From Herbaspirillum seropedicae (GTDB lineage Bacteria; Pseudomonadota; Gammaproteobacteria; Burkholderiales; Burkholderiaceae_D), in assembly GCF_001040945.1 (NCBI RefSeq), contig NZ_CP011930.1, positions 4,707,021-4,771,020 on the forward strand: a stretch of DNA of 64,000 nucleotides, given 5' to 3'. The notes below the pieces were generated by a model that did not search any database, was not told the origin of the DNA, and worked only from the letters and a program-made list of their open reading frames with translations. Numbering within the stretch: position 1 is the first letter of the stretch; the number at the start of each line of letters is the position of its first letter. The translations under genes and the position numbers were made by a program. Positions 57,390-64,000 of the stretch are shown piece after piece.

Positions 57390-58370
57390 TTATTGCTTGA
57401 TGACGGTCTTGGCCGAATTCACCAGTTCCGGCGACAGGGTCACGCCCTGCTTCTGGGCGGCGGCGGTATTGACGAACAGTTCCAGCTTGCTGCTGGTGGC
57501 CGAGGGGATGTCGCCCGGCTTTTCACCCTTGAGGATGCGGCCGACCACCTTGCCGGTCTGGCGGCCCAGGTCGTAGTAGTTCACGCCCAGGGCGGCGATG
57601 GCGCCACGCTTGACGCTGTCGGTATCGGAGGCCACCAGCGGGATCTTGGCGTCGTTGCCGACCTTGACCAGCGCTTCATAGGCCGAGACCACGTTGTTGT
57701 CGGTGTTGGTGTAGATCACGTCGACCTTGCCGATCAGGCTCTTGGCGGCCGAACCGACGTCCACCGAACGGGGCGCGGCGGCTTCCACCAGGGTCATGTT
57801 GGACTTGGCCAGCAGTTCCTTCAAGGCCTTGACCACCACGGCGGAGTTGGCTTCACCCGGGTTGTAGACCATGCCCACGCGCTTGGCGTTGGGGACCACG
57901 CGCTTGATCAGGTCCACCTGCTTGTCCAGTTCCAGCAGGTCCGACACGCCGGTGACGTTGGTGCCGGAAGCCTTCCAGTCCTTCACCAGCTGGGCGGCGA
58001 CCGGATCGGTCACACCGGAGTAGACCACCGGGATGCTCTTGGTGGCGGCCACCAGGGCCTGGGCCGAGGGAGTGGCGATGGCCACGATGGCGTCGGGCTT
58101 GTCACCCACGAACTTGCGGGCGATCTGGGCGGCGGTGCCAGTATTGCCCTGGGCGCTCTGGTATTCCCACTTCAGGTTCTTGCCGGCTTCGAAGCCTTCT
58201 TCCTTCAACTCGTCCTTGACGCCATCCCGCACAGCGTCCAGGGCCGGATGTTCAACGATGGCGGTCACCGCGACCGACTTGTCCGCGGCCATGGCCGGGG
58301 CGGAGCAGACAGCTGCCAGGGACAGGGCGGCCACCATGGCGCGCAGTGTCAGCTTATTGTTGTAGGACAT
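57390..58370 (-). CDS. ABC transporter substrate-binding protein, first tandem copy
   Basis: A 326-residue periplasmic binding protein of the same PF04392 family, with a signal peptide (about 1-28, ending PAMA). It shares long identical blocks with the downstream copy, for example EHPALDAVRDG, RVVP and AAAPRSVDV, so the pair arose by duplication. GGGAGAAG precedes the ATG. It is the first gene of the operon; the promoter should lie in 58371-58440, an AT-rich stretch. Confidence 0.87.
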   Translation of the reverse strand: MSYNNKLTLRAMVAALSLAAVCSAPAMAADKSVAVTAIVEHPALDAVRDGVKDELKEEGFEAGKNLKWEYQSAQGNTGTAAQIARKFVGDKPDAIVAIATPSAQALVAATKSIPVVYSGVTDPVAAQLVKDWKASGTNVTGVSDLLELDKQVDLIKRVVPNAKRVGMVYNPGEANSAVVVKALKELLAKSNMTLVEAAAPRSVDVGSAAKSLIGKVDVIYTNTDNNVVSAYEALVKVGNDAKIPLVASDTDSVKRGAIAALGVNYYDLGRQTGKVVGRILKGEKPGDIPSATSSKLELFVNTAAAQKQGVTLSPELVNSAKTVIKQ

Positions 58371-58604
58371 GCAGTCTTCTCCCTTGGAAAAAATGAATGG
58401 AATACCCGAAAAGACGCTAAGTCTAGCCTAGCGCTCCTGAACAATCAATTTGCATGGCGCCATTACCCGGCCGGCCAATGGCGAGCGCCGGTGCGGCTTT
58501 CCGGAACGCAAGGACGGTGTGGCGGGACGCTCGCATTTGTTCCTGTACAGAGCAGGGAGGCAGGTCAATGAGCCTGACGATCCCGGTTGCTATAATCAGG
58601 CCCC

Positions 58605-58985
58605 ATGTCTTCCCGCCCTTCCCTGCGCCGCCTTACCGTCCGCCGCCCCTGGCTGCAGGTGTGGCTGGGCCTGTCGCTGATGCTGGCCATGGCCGCCGCG
58701 CCTTGGTGGCAACAGGCGCTGGCGCGCACGGTGCGCGACGTTCCGGCCATGGCCATCTGCAGCGTGGGCAATGGCTTGCCCGGCAATGCACCGCTGCACC
58801 TGGCCAGCGGCCACTGCCCCCTGTGCTGCGGCAGCCTGGGCGTGGGTGTGGCCAGCGATGCCTCGCAGGCGCGGCTGGCCGCGGTGACGGATGGCACCAG
58901 CTATCCACTGGTGCGCCCCGCCGGGCCGCTGCGCTCGGCCAGTCTTGCCCCGGGCAGTGCGCGGGCGCGCGCGCCACCGGCCTGA
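58605..58985 (+). CDS. DUF2946 family protein
   Basis: A 126-residue protein with one N-terminal hydrophobic segment (about 18-38) and a CxxCC-type site (GHCPLCCGS at about 69-77), the DUF2946 layout. In many proteobacteria such proteins lie beside copper genes, as here 90 bases before a PCu(A)C chaperone. A role in copper handling is inferred. Confidence 0.72.
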   Translation: MSSRPSLRRLTVRRPWLQVWLGLSLMLAMAAAPWWQQALARTVRDVPAMAICSVGNGLPGNAPLHLASGHCPLCCGSLGVGVASDASQARLAAVTDGTSYPLVRPAGPLRSASLAPGSARARAPPA

Positions 58986-59074
58986 TCCTGCTGCGCCATT
59001 CCCTCCGCATACGGGCCATCCCGGCCTGAACGATCAGCACGGGTCGCTGCACCCGCACCAAAAGGATACACAAG

Positions 59075-59599
59075 ATGAAACTGCACCACTTCTTCCAACG
59101 CGCTGCCGGCGCCGCCCTGGCCACCGCTCTGCTGGCGGCCGCGCCCCTGTCGCAGGCACATGAATACAAGCTGGGCCAGTTGGAGATCGGCCATCCCTAC
59201 GCACGCGCCACCGTGCCCGGCCAACCGGCTGCCGGCGCCTACCTGAGCATCGAGAACAAGGGCGCTACGGCCGATCGCCTGGTGGGCGTGTCCTCGCCGG
59301 CAGCCAAGTCCGGTGAAATCCACACCATGGCCATGGAAGGCAATGTGATGAAGATGCGCGAAGTCGATGGCGGCCTCGAGGTCAAGCCCGGCCAGAAGAT
59401 CGCCATGCAACCGGGCAATGGCTACCACATCATGCTCATGGGCCTGTCCAAGCCGCTGCAGGCAGGCGACAAGGTGCCGGCCACGCTGACCTTCGAGAAG
59501 GCCGGCAAGGTCGAGGTGACCTTCAACGTCGAAGACGGCAAGGCGGCTGCCGCCGGCAAGGATGGCATGAAGGACATGAAGGAGCATATGCACCACTGA
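59075..59599 (+). CDS. Periplasmic copper chaperone PCu(A)C
   Basis: A 174-residue protein with a signal peptide (about 1-28, ending LSQAHE) and the PCu(A)C metal site H-x-M, M and H-x-M spread over GEIHTMAMEGNVMKM and NGYHIMLMG. A C-terminal Met/His/Lys tail (GMKDMKEHMHH) adds further metal ligands. These chaperones bring Cu(I) to cytochrome oxidase CuA, which fits the oxidase genes 8 kb away. AAAAGGATAC precedes the ATG. Confidence 0.92.
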   Translation: MKLHHFFQRAAGAALATALLAAAPLSQAHEYKLGQLEIGHPYARATVPGQPAAGAYLSIENKGATADRLVGVSSPAAKSGEIHTMAMEGNVMKMREVDGGLEVKPGQKIAMQPGNGYHIMLMGLSKPLQAGDKVPATLTFEKAGKVEVTFNVEDGKAAAAGKDGMKDMKEHMHH

Positions 59600-59635
59600 A
59601 CAGGCCCGGCTGCCGCAGCCGCTTCCTGAAACGCC

Positions 59636-59676
59636 AAGGCCGGCAGCGAGCGATGCTCCTGCCGGCCTTGTTCTTT
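59636..59676 (+). terminator. Terminator after the copper chaperone gene
   Basis: AAGGCCGGCAG (59636-59646) pairs with CTGCCGGCCTT (59659-59669), with an inner GAGC-GAT-GCTC stem, followed by GTTCTTT. It is shared with the convergent rfaE2 gene. Confidence 0.88.
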
Positions 59677-59696
59677 GCGGCTCCTGCGTCCTGCGA

Positions 59697-60179
59697 TCAG
59701 CCGGCCAGCTTGCGCACCTTGGCCAGCAGCTTGGTGGTGGAGCGATCGTGCTCGAAGGCGATCGACAGCACCTGGCCGCCATAGGCCGCCACGGCCTGGC
59801 CTTCGGGGATGGCGTGCATGTCATAGTCGCCGCCCTTGACGTAGATCTCCGGACGCGCCTGCTGCACGGCTTCCAGCGCCGTATCTTCATCGAAGGGAAC
59901 CACCAGCGCCACCGATTCCAGCGCCGCCAGCACTGCCATGCGATCGTCGCAGGTATTGATGGGACGGTCGTCGCCCTTGCCCAGGCGCTTGACGGAAGCG
60001 TCGGTATTGACCGCCACCACCAGCGCAGCGCCCTGGGCGCGGGCCTGCGCCAGGTAGGTCACGTGGCCGCGATGGAGGATGTCGAACACGCCATTGGTCA
60101 TCACCACCGGCTTGGGCAGTTGGGCCACGCGCTGCTGGAGTTCGTCGCGGGTGCAGAGTTTGGATTCGAAGTCAGCCAT
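59697..60179 (-). CDS. rfaE2: D-glycero-beta-D-manno-heptose 1-phosphate adenylyltransferase
   Basis: A 160-residue nucleotidyltransferase equal to the C-terminal domain of HldE, as a separate protein. The motif NGVFDILHRGHVTYL is at 30-44 and a later YVKGGDYD is present. It makes ADP-heptose for the lipopolysaccharide inner core. No ribokinase-type partner gene is beside it in this window. Confidence 0.93.
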   Translation of the reverse strand: MADFESKLCTRDELQQRVAQLPKPVVMTNGVFDILHRGHVTYLAQARAQGAALVVAVNTDASVKRLGKGDDRPINTCDDRMAVLAALESVALVVPFDEDTALEAVQQARPEIYVKGGDYDMHAIPEGQAVAAYGGQVLSIAFEHDRSTTKLLAKVRKLAG

Positions 60180-60221
60180 CTTGATCGGGATCGGGTCGGG
60201 AAAACGGGGAATTGCAGGATG

Positions 60222-60251
60222 AAAAAAGCCGCAACCTCAGGTTGCGGCTTT
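60222..60251 (-). terminator. Terminator after the ferritin-like gene
   Basis: AAAGCCGCAACC and GGTTGCGGCTTT form a 12-base-pair stem with loop TCA. On the minus strand six T follow. Confidence 0.9.
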
Positions 60252-60301
60252 GGTGATTGTACTGCCTTACTGCCTTAATGCCGGTGCAGGACGCTTCCCT
60301 C

Positions 60302-61156
60302 TCAGGCTGCGGCGGCGCCCGACGGCAGGATGCGCTGGGTCACTTCCTTGCGGTAGCGGTTCAGTTCCTGGACGTTGCTGAAGGTGCGTTCGAACAACAG
60401 CGACATATTGTGCAGGATGCGGTCGACGACCTTCTTTTCCCACTCGCCATCGAACTTGATCTGGTTGTCCAGCCAGCGTTCCAGCCATTCCGGGTCCGGC
60501 AGGCGGCTTTGCACGGTGTCGTTGGGGAACAGCGCCTGATTCACGTGCAGGTTGGTCGGGTGCAACGGCTTTTCGGTGCGACGCGCCGAGGCCATCAGCA
60601 CGCCGATCTTGGCAAAGGCGGCGCGGGCCTTGTCGCCCACTTCGTTCAGGGCCTTCTTCATGTAGCGCAGGTAGGCGCCGCCGTGGCGGGCTTCATCCTG
60701 GCTGATGATCTTGTAGATCTGCTTGATGACCGGCTCGGTGTGCCAGTCGGCGGCGCAACGGTACCAGTGGTTCAGGCGGATCTCGCCGCAGAAGTGCAGC
60801 ATCAGGGTTTCCAGCGGCGGCGCCGGATCGAACTCGAAGCGCACGTTGTGCAGCTCTTCTTCGGTCGGGCACATGTCCGGGCGGAAGCGGCGCAGGTATT
60901 CCATCAGCACCAGCGAGTGCTTCTGCTCTTCGAAGAACCATACCGACATGAATGCCGAAAAATCGCTGTCCCCGCGATTGTCGCGCAGGAACATCTCGGT
61001 CGCCGGCAGCGCGGACCATTCCGTGATCGCGTTCATGCGAATGGTCTGGGCCTGTTCGTCGGTGAGCAAGGAAGCGTCGAACTTGTCCCAGGGAATATCC
61101 TTATCCATATTCCAACGGACCTGCTCTAGCGATTTGAACAATTCTGGGTACAGCAT
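60302..61156 (-). CDS. Ferritin-like diiron protein
   Basis: A 284-residue soluble protein with ferritin-like ExxH motifs: FFEEQKHS (about 73-80) and SQDEARHGG (about 152-160), with further glutamates in TEMFLRDN and CGEIRLNH. The layout resembles non-haem diiron oxygenases related to acyl-ACP desaturases. The reaction is unknown. It lies downstream of the PhaM-like gene on the same strand but is separated by a hairpin, so it may be independent. Confidence 0.8.
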   Translation of the reverse strand: MLYPELFKSLEQVRWNMDKDIPWDKFDASLLTDEQAQTIRMNAITEWSALPATEMFLRDNRGDSDFSAFMSVWFFEEQKHSLVLMEYLRRFRPDMCPTEEELHNVRFEFDPAPPLETLMLHFCGEIRLNHWYRCAADWHTEPVIKQIYKIISQDEARHGGAYLRYMKKALNEVGDKARAAFAKIGVLMASARRTEKPLHPTNLHVNQALFPNDTVQSRLPDPEWLERWLDNQIKFDGEWEKKVVDRILHNMSLLFERTFSNVQELNRYRKEVTQRILPSGAAAA

Positions 61157-61249
61157 CTCAGTATGGGCCTATATGCGTTAAGTGTTTGATTTTAACAAGA
61201 TTTTCCCTGAGCATCCTAAAACCGCCAGGTTTCGGCAGTGTGACAAGAC

Positions 61250-61273
61250 CCCGGCGCGAACGCGCCCGGGGGC
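61250..61273 (-). terminator. GC-rich hairpin after the PhaM-like gene
   Basis: CCCCGG and CCGGGG arms with a further CG pair around a short AA-containing loop. The T-tract on the minus strand is weak (TCTTGTC), so termination is only possible. Confidence 0.4.
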
Positions 61274-61294
61274 CAGGCTCTGCCGTGGCGATGA

Positions 61295-62155
61295 TCAGGG
61301 GGAGGTTGGCTTGCGGGAGGCTGGCTTCTTGTTTTGCCGGGATTGTACAACAGCCGTCCGGCCCGGCGCGCTCGTATTTGCGGCGCTGCGCGGCGCTTTC
61401 TTGACCGGTGGCTTCTTGGGCGCCGGCTTGGCTGCCTTGCCTGCCTTGGGAGCGCCTGCCGGCCTGACTTTGGGCGCGGCCTTGGGCTTGGCGGCGACTG
61501 TCTTATTTTCGCTACGCTTGGGGGCCTTGGGCGGCTTGGCCGGCTTGAGCAGCGGTTCCTGCTCAGGCTGACCGCCGGCCAGGGCATTGCCAACGGCCTG
61601 CTTGAACTGGTCCTGCAGGAGATTCCACCAGGCATTGGGATTGGCCATGGCGGCCTGCAGGTCGGGCGCCTCAGCGGCAGGCGCATCGGCCTCTCCGGCT
61701 GGGGCGGCGGCCTCTTCCTGCAGCTCGTCCTGCGGCTCTTCTTGCTCCTCAGCAACATCCTGGGCGCCAGCCGGCTCCTCGTCGGCCGCCTGCGACGCTC
61801 CTGCTCCCGGCCACATCGGGAAGCCGAACGGGAAGGGCGACGCGGCCTTGCCCTCCTCAGGGGCGGCGTCGTCGGCCGGCGCCTGCTGGCTGGCCATGAT
61901 GGCGCTCATGGCTTGCAGGGTGGACAAGGTCGCGCTTTGCACCTCCAGCGTCTGGATGGTGGCCTTGAGCATGTTCAGGTTCAGCTCCAGCCAGGAGGCC
62001 ACTGTCTTGAGGTCGCCGATCTTCTTGTTGATGTCCTCCACCGACAGCGAGGGCGTGGCCATGGCAGGTGCGCCCATGCTGCTCCACATGTTCTTCATGA
62101 ATTCGAGGGTGTCGCCCACCGAGCCTGCGCCCGGCATCTTGTCCTGGTTCAGCAT
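61295..62155 (-). CDS. PhaM-like polyhydroxyalkanoate granule protein
   Basis: A 286-residue protein with a conserved N-terminal domain (DTLEFMKNMW, then INKKIGDLKTVASWLELNLNML in outline), a low-complexity acidic middle and a lysine/alanine/proline-rich C-terminus (for example KPAPKKPPVKKAP). This is the plan of PhaM, which binds PHA synthase and granules and ties them to DNA through the basic tail. The ATG at 62155 is set by AGGAG six bases before it. No pha synthase gene is in the window. Confidence 0.83.
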   Translation of the reverse strand: MLNQDKMPGAGSVGDTLEFMKNMWSSMGAPAMATPSLSVEDINKKIGDLKTVASWLELNLNMLKATIQTLEVQSATLSTLQAMSAIMASQQAPADDAAPEEGKAASPFPFGFPMWPGAGASQAADEEPAGAQDVAEEQEEPQDELQEEAAAPAGEADAPAAEAPDLQAAMANPNAWWNLLQDQFKQAVGNALAGGQPEQEPLLKPAKPPKAPKRSENKTVAAKPKAAPKVRPAGAPKAGKAAKPAPKKPPVKKAPRSAANTSAPGRTAVVQSRQNKKPASRKPTSP

Positions 62156-62199
62156 TGATCGCTCCTGTTGTTGTGTCCTGCAAATCTGTGCGCCGGCCC

Positions 62200-63492
62200 T
62201 CAGCGCGGCGGCCGCTGCATCCGGCAACTGCTGGGCAGCGCAGTCTGCTCGGCCGGGATGAAGCGCTCGGTGCGGAAACCGTAGCCGCTGCCTTCATTGT
62301 CGAAGCGGATGCCGCCGCTGTCGGCGCGCTGCATCTGCATCAGGTAGAGCGGCTGGATCAGCTGGTGGTCCTGGGCGCGCATCGTGGCCGAGTGGAAGGC
62401 GCTCTGATATTGCGCGCCTTCCAGGGCATATGCAACCGCCTTGGGATCGGCGCTGCCGGCTTTTTCGATGGCCTTTGCCAGCATGTCGATCATGACCTGC
62501 ATGCGCAGGTAGAGATAATCATCCTTGGGCTGGGGATAGCGCTGACGGAAGGCCTGGTAATAGGCATCGCTGGGCGAGCCCGGATTGCCGCCGGCATTGG
62601 GATGCCATTCGGCCACGGCCCGCACCACGCCCACGCCGGCCTCACCAATGGCGGCCGGCGCTCCCAGGCTGTTGGCATAGAAGGTGTAGAACTTGGCCTT
62701 GAAGCCCGCATCGCGGGCGGCCTTCACCAGCAGCGTCAGGTCATTGCCCCAGTTGCCGGTGATGACAGCGTCGGCCCCGGCGCTGCGCATCTTGGCGATG
62801 TAGGGAGCGAAGTCCTTGATCTTGCCGATGGGGTGCAACTCGTCACCGACGATGGCGATGTCGGGGCGCTTGGCCGCCAGTTGCTCGCGCGCCGCCTTGG
62901 CGACCTGGCGACCGAAGCTGTAGTCCTGGCCGATCAGGTAGACCTTCCTGGTGGCGGTATCGGCCTTGATCGCTTCGGTCAGCGCCTGCATGCGCATGTC
63001 CGCGCTGGCGTCGAAGCGGAAGTGCCAGAAGCTGCACTTCTCATTGGTCAGCGTCGGGTCCACTGCCGAATAGTTCAGGAACAACACGCGGCGATCCGGC
63101 TCGCGCTGGTTGTGCTTGTTGACGGCATCGATGAGGGCGGCGGCAACGGCCGAACTGTTGCCCTCGATCAGGAAGGGGATGCGCTCATCGGTGAGCTGGC
63201 GGAACTGCACCAGCGAATCTTCCACGCCCAGCTTGTTATCGAAAGTGGAGAGTTGCAGCAAGTGCTTGCCATCGGGCAGCGTCACGCCACCGCGTGCGTT
63301 GACGCGCTCGATGGCATAGCTGATGTTGCGCACCACGGCTTCGCCGGCATTGGCGAAGGGGCCGGAGAGGCCATCGATCATGCCGATGCGGATCGGCGCC
63401 AGAGGCGCAGCGGCGCGGGCCGGTGACAGCGCGAGGGGTAGCGTGATGGCAAGAGCCAGGGACAGAAGACGGGAGGACAGGCGTAATTTCAT
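62200..63492 (-). CDS. ABC transporter substrate-binding protein (HAAT type)
   Basis: A 430-residue periplasmic binding protein with a signal peptide (about 1-26, ending SPARA). It begins IRIGMIDGLSGPFANAGEAV, the opening of amino-acid/amide binding proteins, and has LIEGNSSAVAAALIDAVN and GNWGNDLTLLVKAARD further on. No permease or ATPase genes are near, so it is an orphan receptor within this window. The ATG at 63492 begins the signal peptide; the frame upstream is not coding. The PhaM-like gene begins 44 bases after its stop. Confidence 0.86.
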   Translation of the reverse strand: MKLRLSSRLLSLALAITLPLALSPARAAAPLAPIRIGMIDGLSGPFANAGEAVVRNISYAIERVNARGGVTLPDGKHLLQLSTFDNKLGVEDSLVQFRQLTDERIPFLIEGNSSAVAAALIDAVNKHNQREPDRRVLFLNYSAVDPTLTNEKCSFWHFRFDASADMRMQALTEAIKADTATRKVYLIGQDYSFGRQVAKAAREQLAAKRPDIAIVGDELHPIGKIKDFAPYIAKMRSAGADAVITGNWGNDLTLLVKAARDAGFKAKFYTFYANSLGAPAAIGEAGVGVVRAVAEWHPNAGGNPGSPSDAYYQAFRQRYPQPKDDYLYLRMQVMIDMLAKAIEKAGSADPKAVAYALEGAQYQSAFHSATMRAQDHQLIQPLYLMQMQRADSGGIRFDNEGSGYGFRTERFIPAEQTALPSSCRMQRPPR

Positions 63493-63602
63493 CGTTGCGT
63501 CAGCAGGTGCAGCACAAAAGCCGCATTGTACGTTGTTTGGAAACCCCGCCCCGGTACGCGCGGCCACGCCACACTGCCGGATTGATCCGATACACTGCCG
63601 GC

Positions 63603-64000
63603 ATGACCGATGTTTCCCACCCACCCCGGCGCTGGCCGCGCCTGCTGGTCCTGATCACGCTGACCCTGCTGCTGCACGCCCTGCTGGTAGGCTGGGGGCG
63701 GCGGCACATCATCGCCATGAACACCCCAGCGTCGGAAAACGTCCTCACGGTGCAACTCCAGACGCCGCCCCCAGCCTACCAGCAGGGGGAGGTATATAAG
63801 GGGCGCACACGCCCGGCACGCGCACCACGGCCCGCCCCCGAGCCGAGCATCGATCCGCCCGACGAACCCATCCGCGAGACCGTCGAACCCCTCTACACCG
63901 CCGCCCCCGAGGCGCCCCATGCCATGCCAGCCGCGCCCGGCGCCGCTGGTGAGGCAAGCGCAGCAGGCGAGGCTGCTCGCGCCAGCGCTGCCGACAAGAG
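63603..64000 (+). CDS. Membrane-anchored proline-rich protein, truncated by the window end
   Basis: At least 132 residues are visible. A basic start (MTDVSHPPRRWPR) leads to one membrane segment (LLVLITLTLLLHALLVGW) and then a long proline/alanine/glutamate-rich stretch, the plan of TonB-like or DUF3108 proteins, which in related bacteria begin similarly. The rest lies outside the window. It diverges from the binding-protein gene across 110 bases. Identity is uncertain. Confidence 0.6.
   Translation, partial: MTDVSHPPRRWPRLLVLITLTLLLHALLVGWGRRHIIAMNTPASENVLTVQLQTPPPAYQQGEVYKGRTRPARAPRPAPEPSIDPPDEPIRETVEPLYTAAPEAPHAMPAAPGAAGEASAAGEAARASAADK

Overview
The window looks like a chromosomal segment of a betaproteobacterium of the Oxalobacteraceae, most likely Herbaspirillum or a close relative. 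The reasons are the high GC, a TetR-controlled phenylacetate (paa) cluster with both PaaZ and PaaN, a caa3-like cytochrome oxidase cluster with betaproteobacterial accessory proteins (SURF1, DUF2909, DUF2970, a 36-residue assembly peptide), a PhaM-like protein and the order ftsY-ftsE-ftsX-rpoH. The genus is inferred from gene content and was not checked by a search. No rRNA, tRNA, IS element, prophage or CRISPR array was seen.

Layout. 1-5.9 kb (+): 5-oxoprolinase-type genes pxpA, pxpB and pxpC with a small biotin carrier, a biotin carboxylase and an NCS1 permease. 6.0-7.1 kb (+): a Fic protein. 7.1-15.1 kb (-): a branched-chain-type ABC transporter (LivF, a fused LivM-LivG, LivH and a binding protein) interleaved with paaZ and the repressor gene paaR. 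15.4-27.9 kb (+): paaY, paaABCDE, paaN, paaG, paaH, paaI, paaK, paaJ and paaF, which together convert phenylacetate to phenylacetyl-CoA, its epoxide, oxepin-CoA and finally acetyl-CoA plus succinyl-CoA. A PaaR-type operator lies inside the paaY promoter.

28-36.3 kb: a methyltransferase and a DUF484-GGDEF diguanylate cyclase (+), then a minus-strand run of EamA transporter, ferredoxin, coaD, rsmD and an M16 peptidase pair (one catalytic, one lacking the zinc motif) separated by a ParA-like ATPase gene. 36.4-41.7 kb (+): ftsY, ftsE, ftsX and rpoH. Between ftsX and rpoH sits an Abi-like HEPN gene on the minus strand, with a divergently transcribed small structured RNA that has its own strong promoter, a GNRA-capped hairpin and a terminator hairpin. 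This is the best candidate for an unusual system here. The rpoH promoter overlaps a nearly perfect CIRCE (HrcA) operator.

41.8-51.7 kb (mostly -): cytochrome c oxidase structural and assembly genes: DUF2244, ctaC, ctaD, a 36-residue peptide, ctaG, DUF2970, ctaE; then surf1, a SCO-like protein, ctaA, ctaB and sco. A good promoter for the first group lies at about 51.7 kb. 51.9-54.4 kb: a BioC-like methyltransferase (-), comF and trmL (+). 54.5-58.4 kb (-): an ABC transporter with two tandem paralogous binding proteins. 58.6-59.6 kb (+): a small copper module (DUF2946 and PCu(A)C). 59.7-63.5 kb (-): rfaE2/hldE C-domain, a ferritin-like protein, a PhaM-like protein and an orphan amino-acid-type binding protein. 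The window ends inside a plus-strand gene for a proline-rich membrane-anchored protein.
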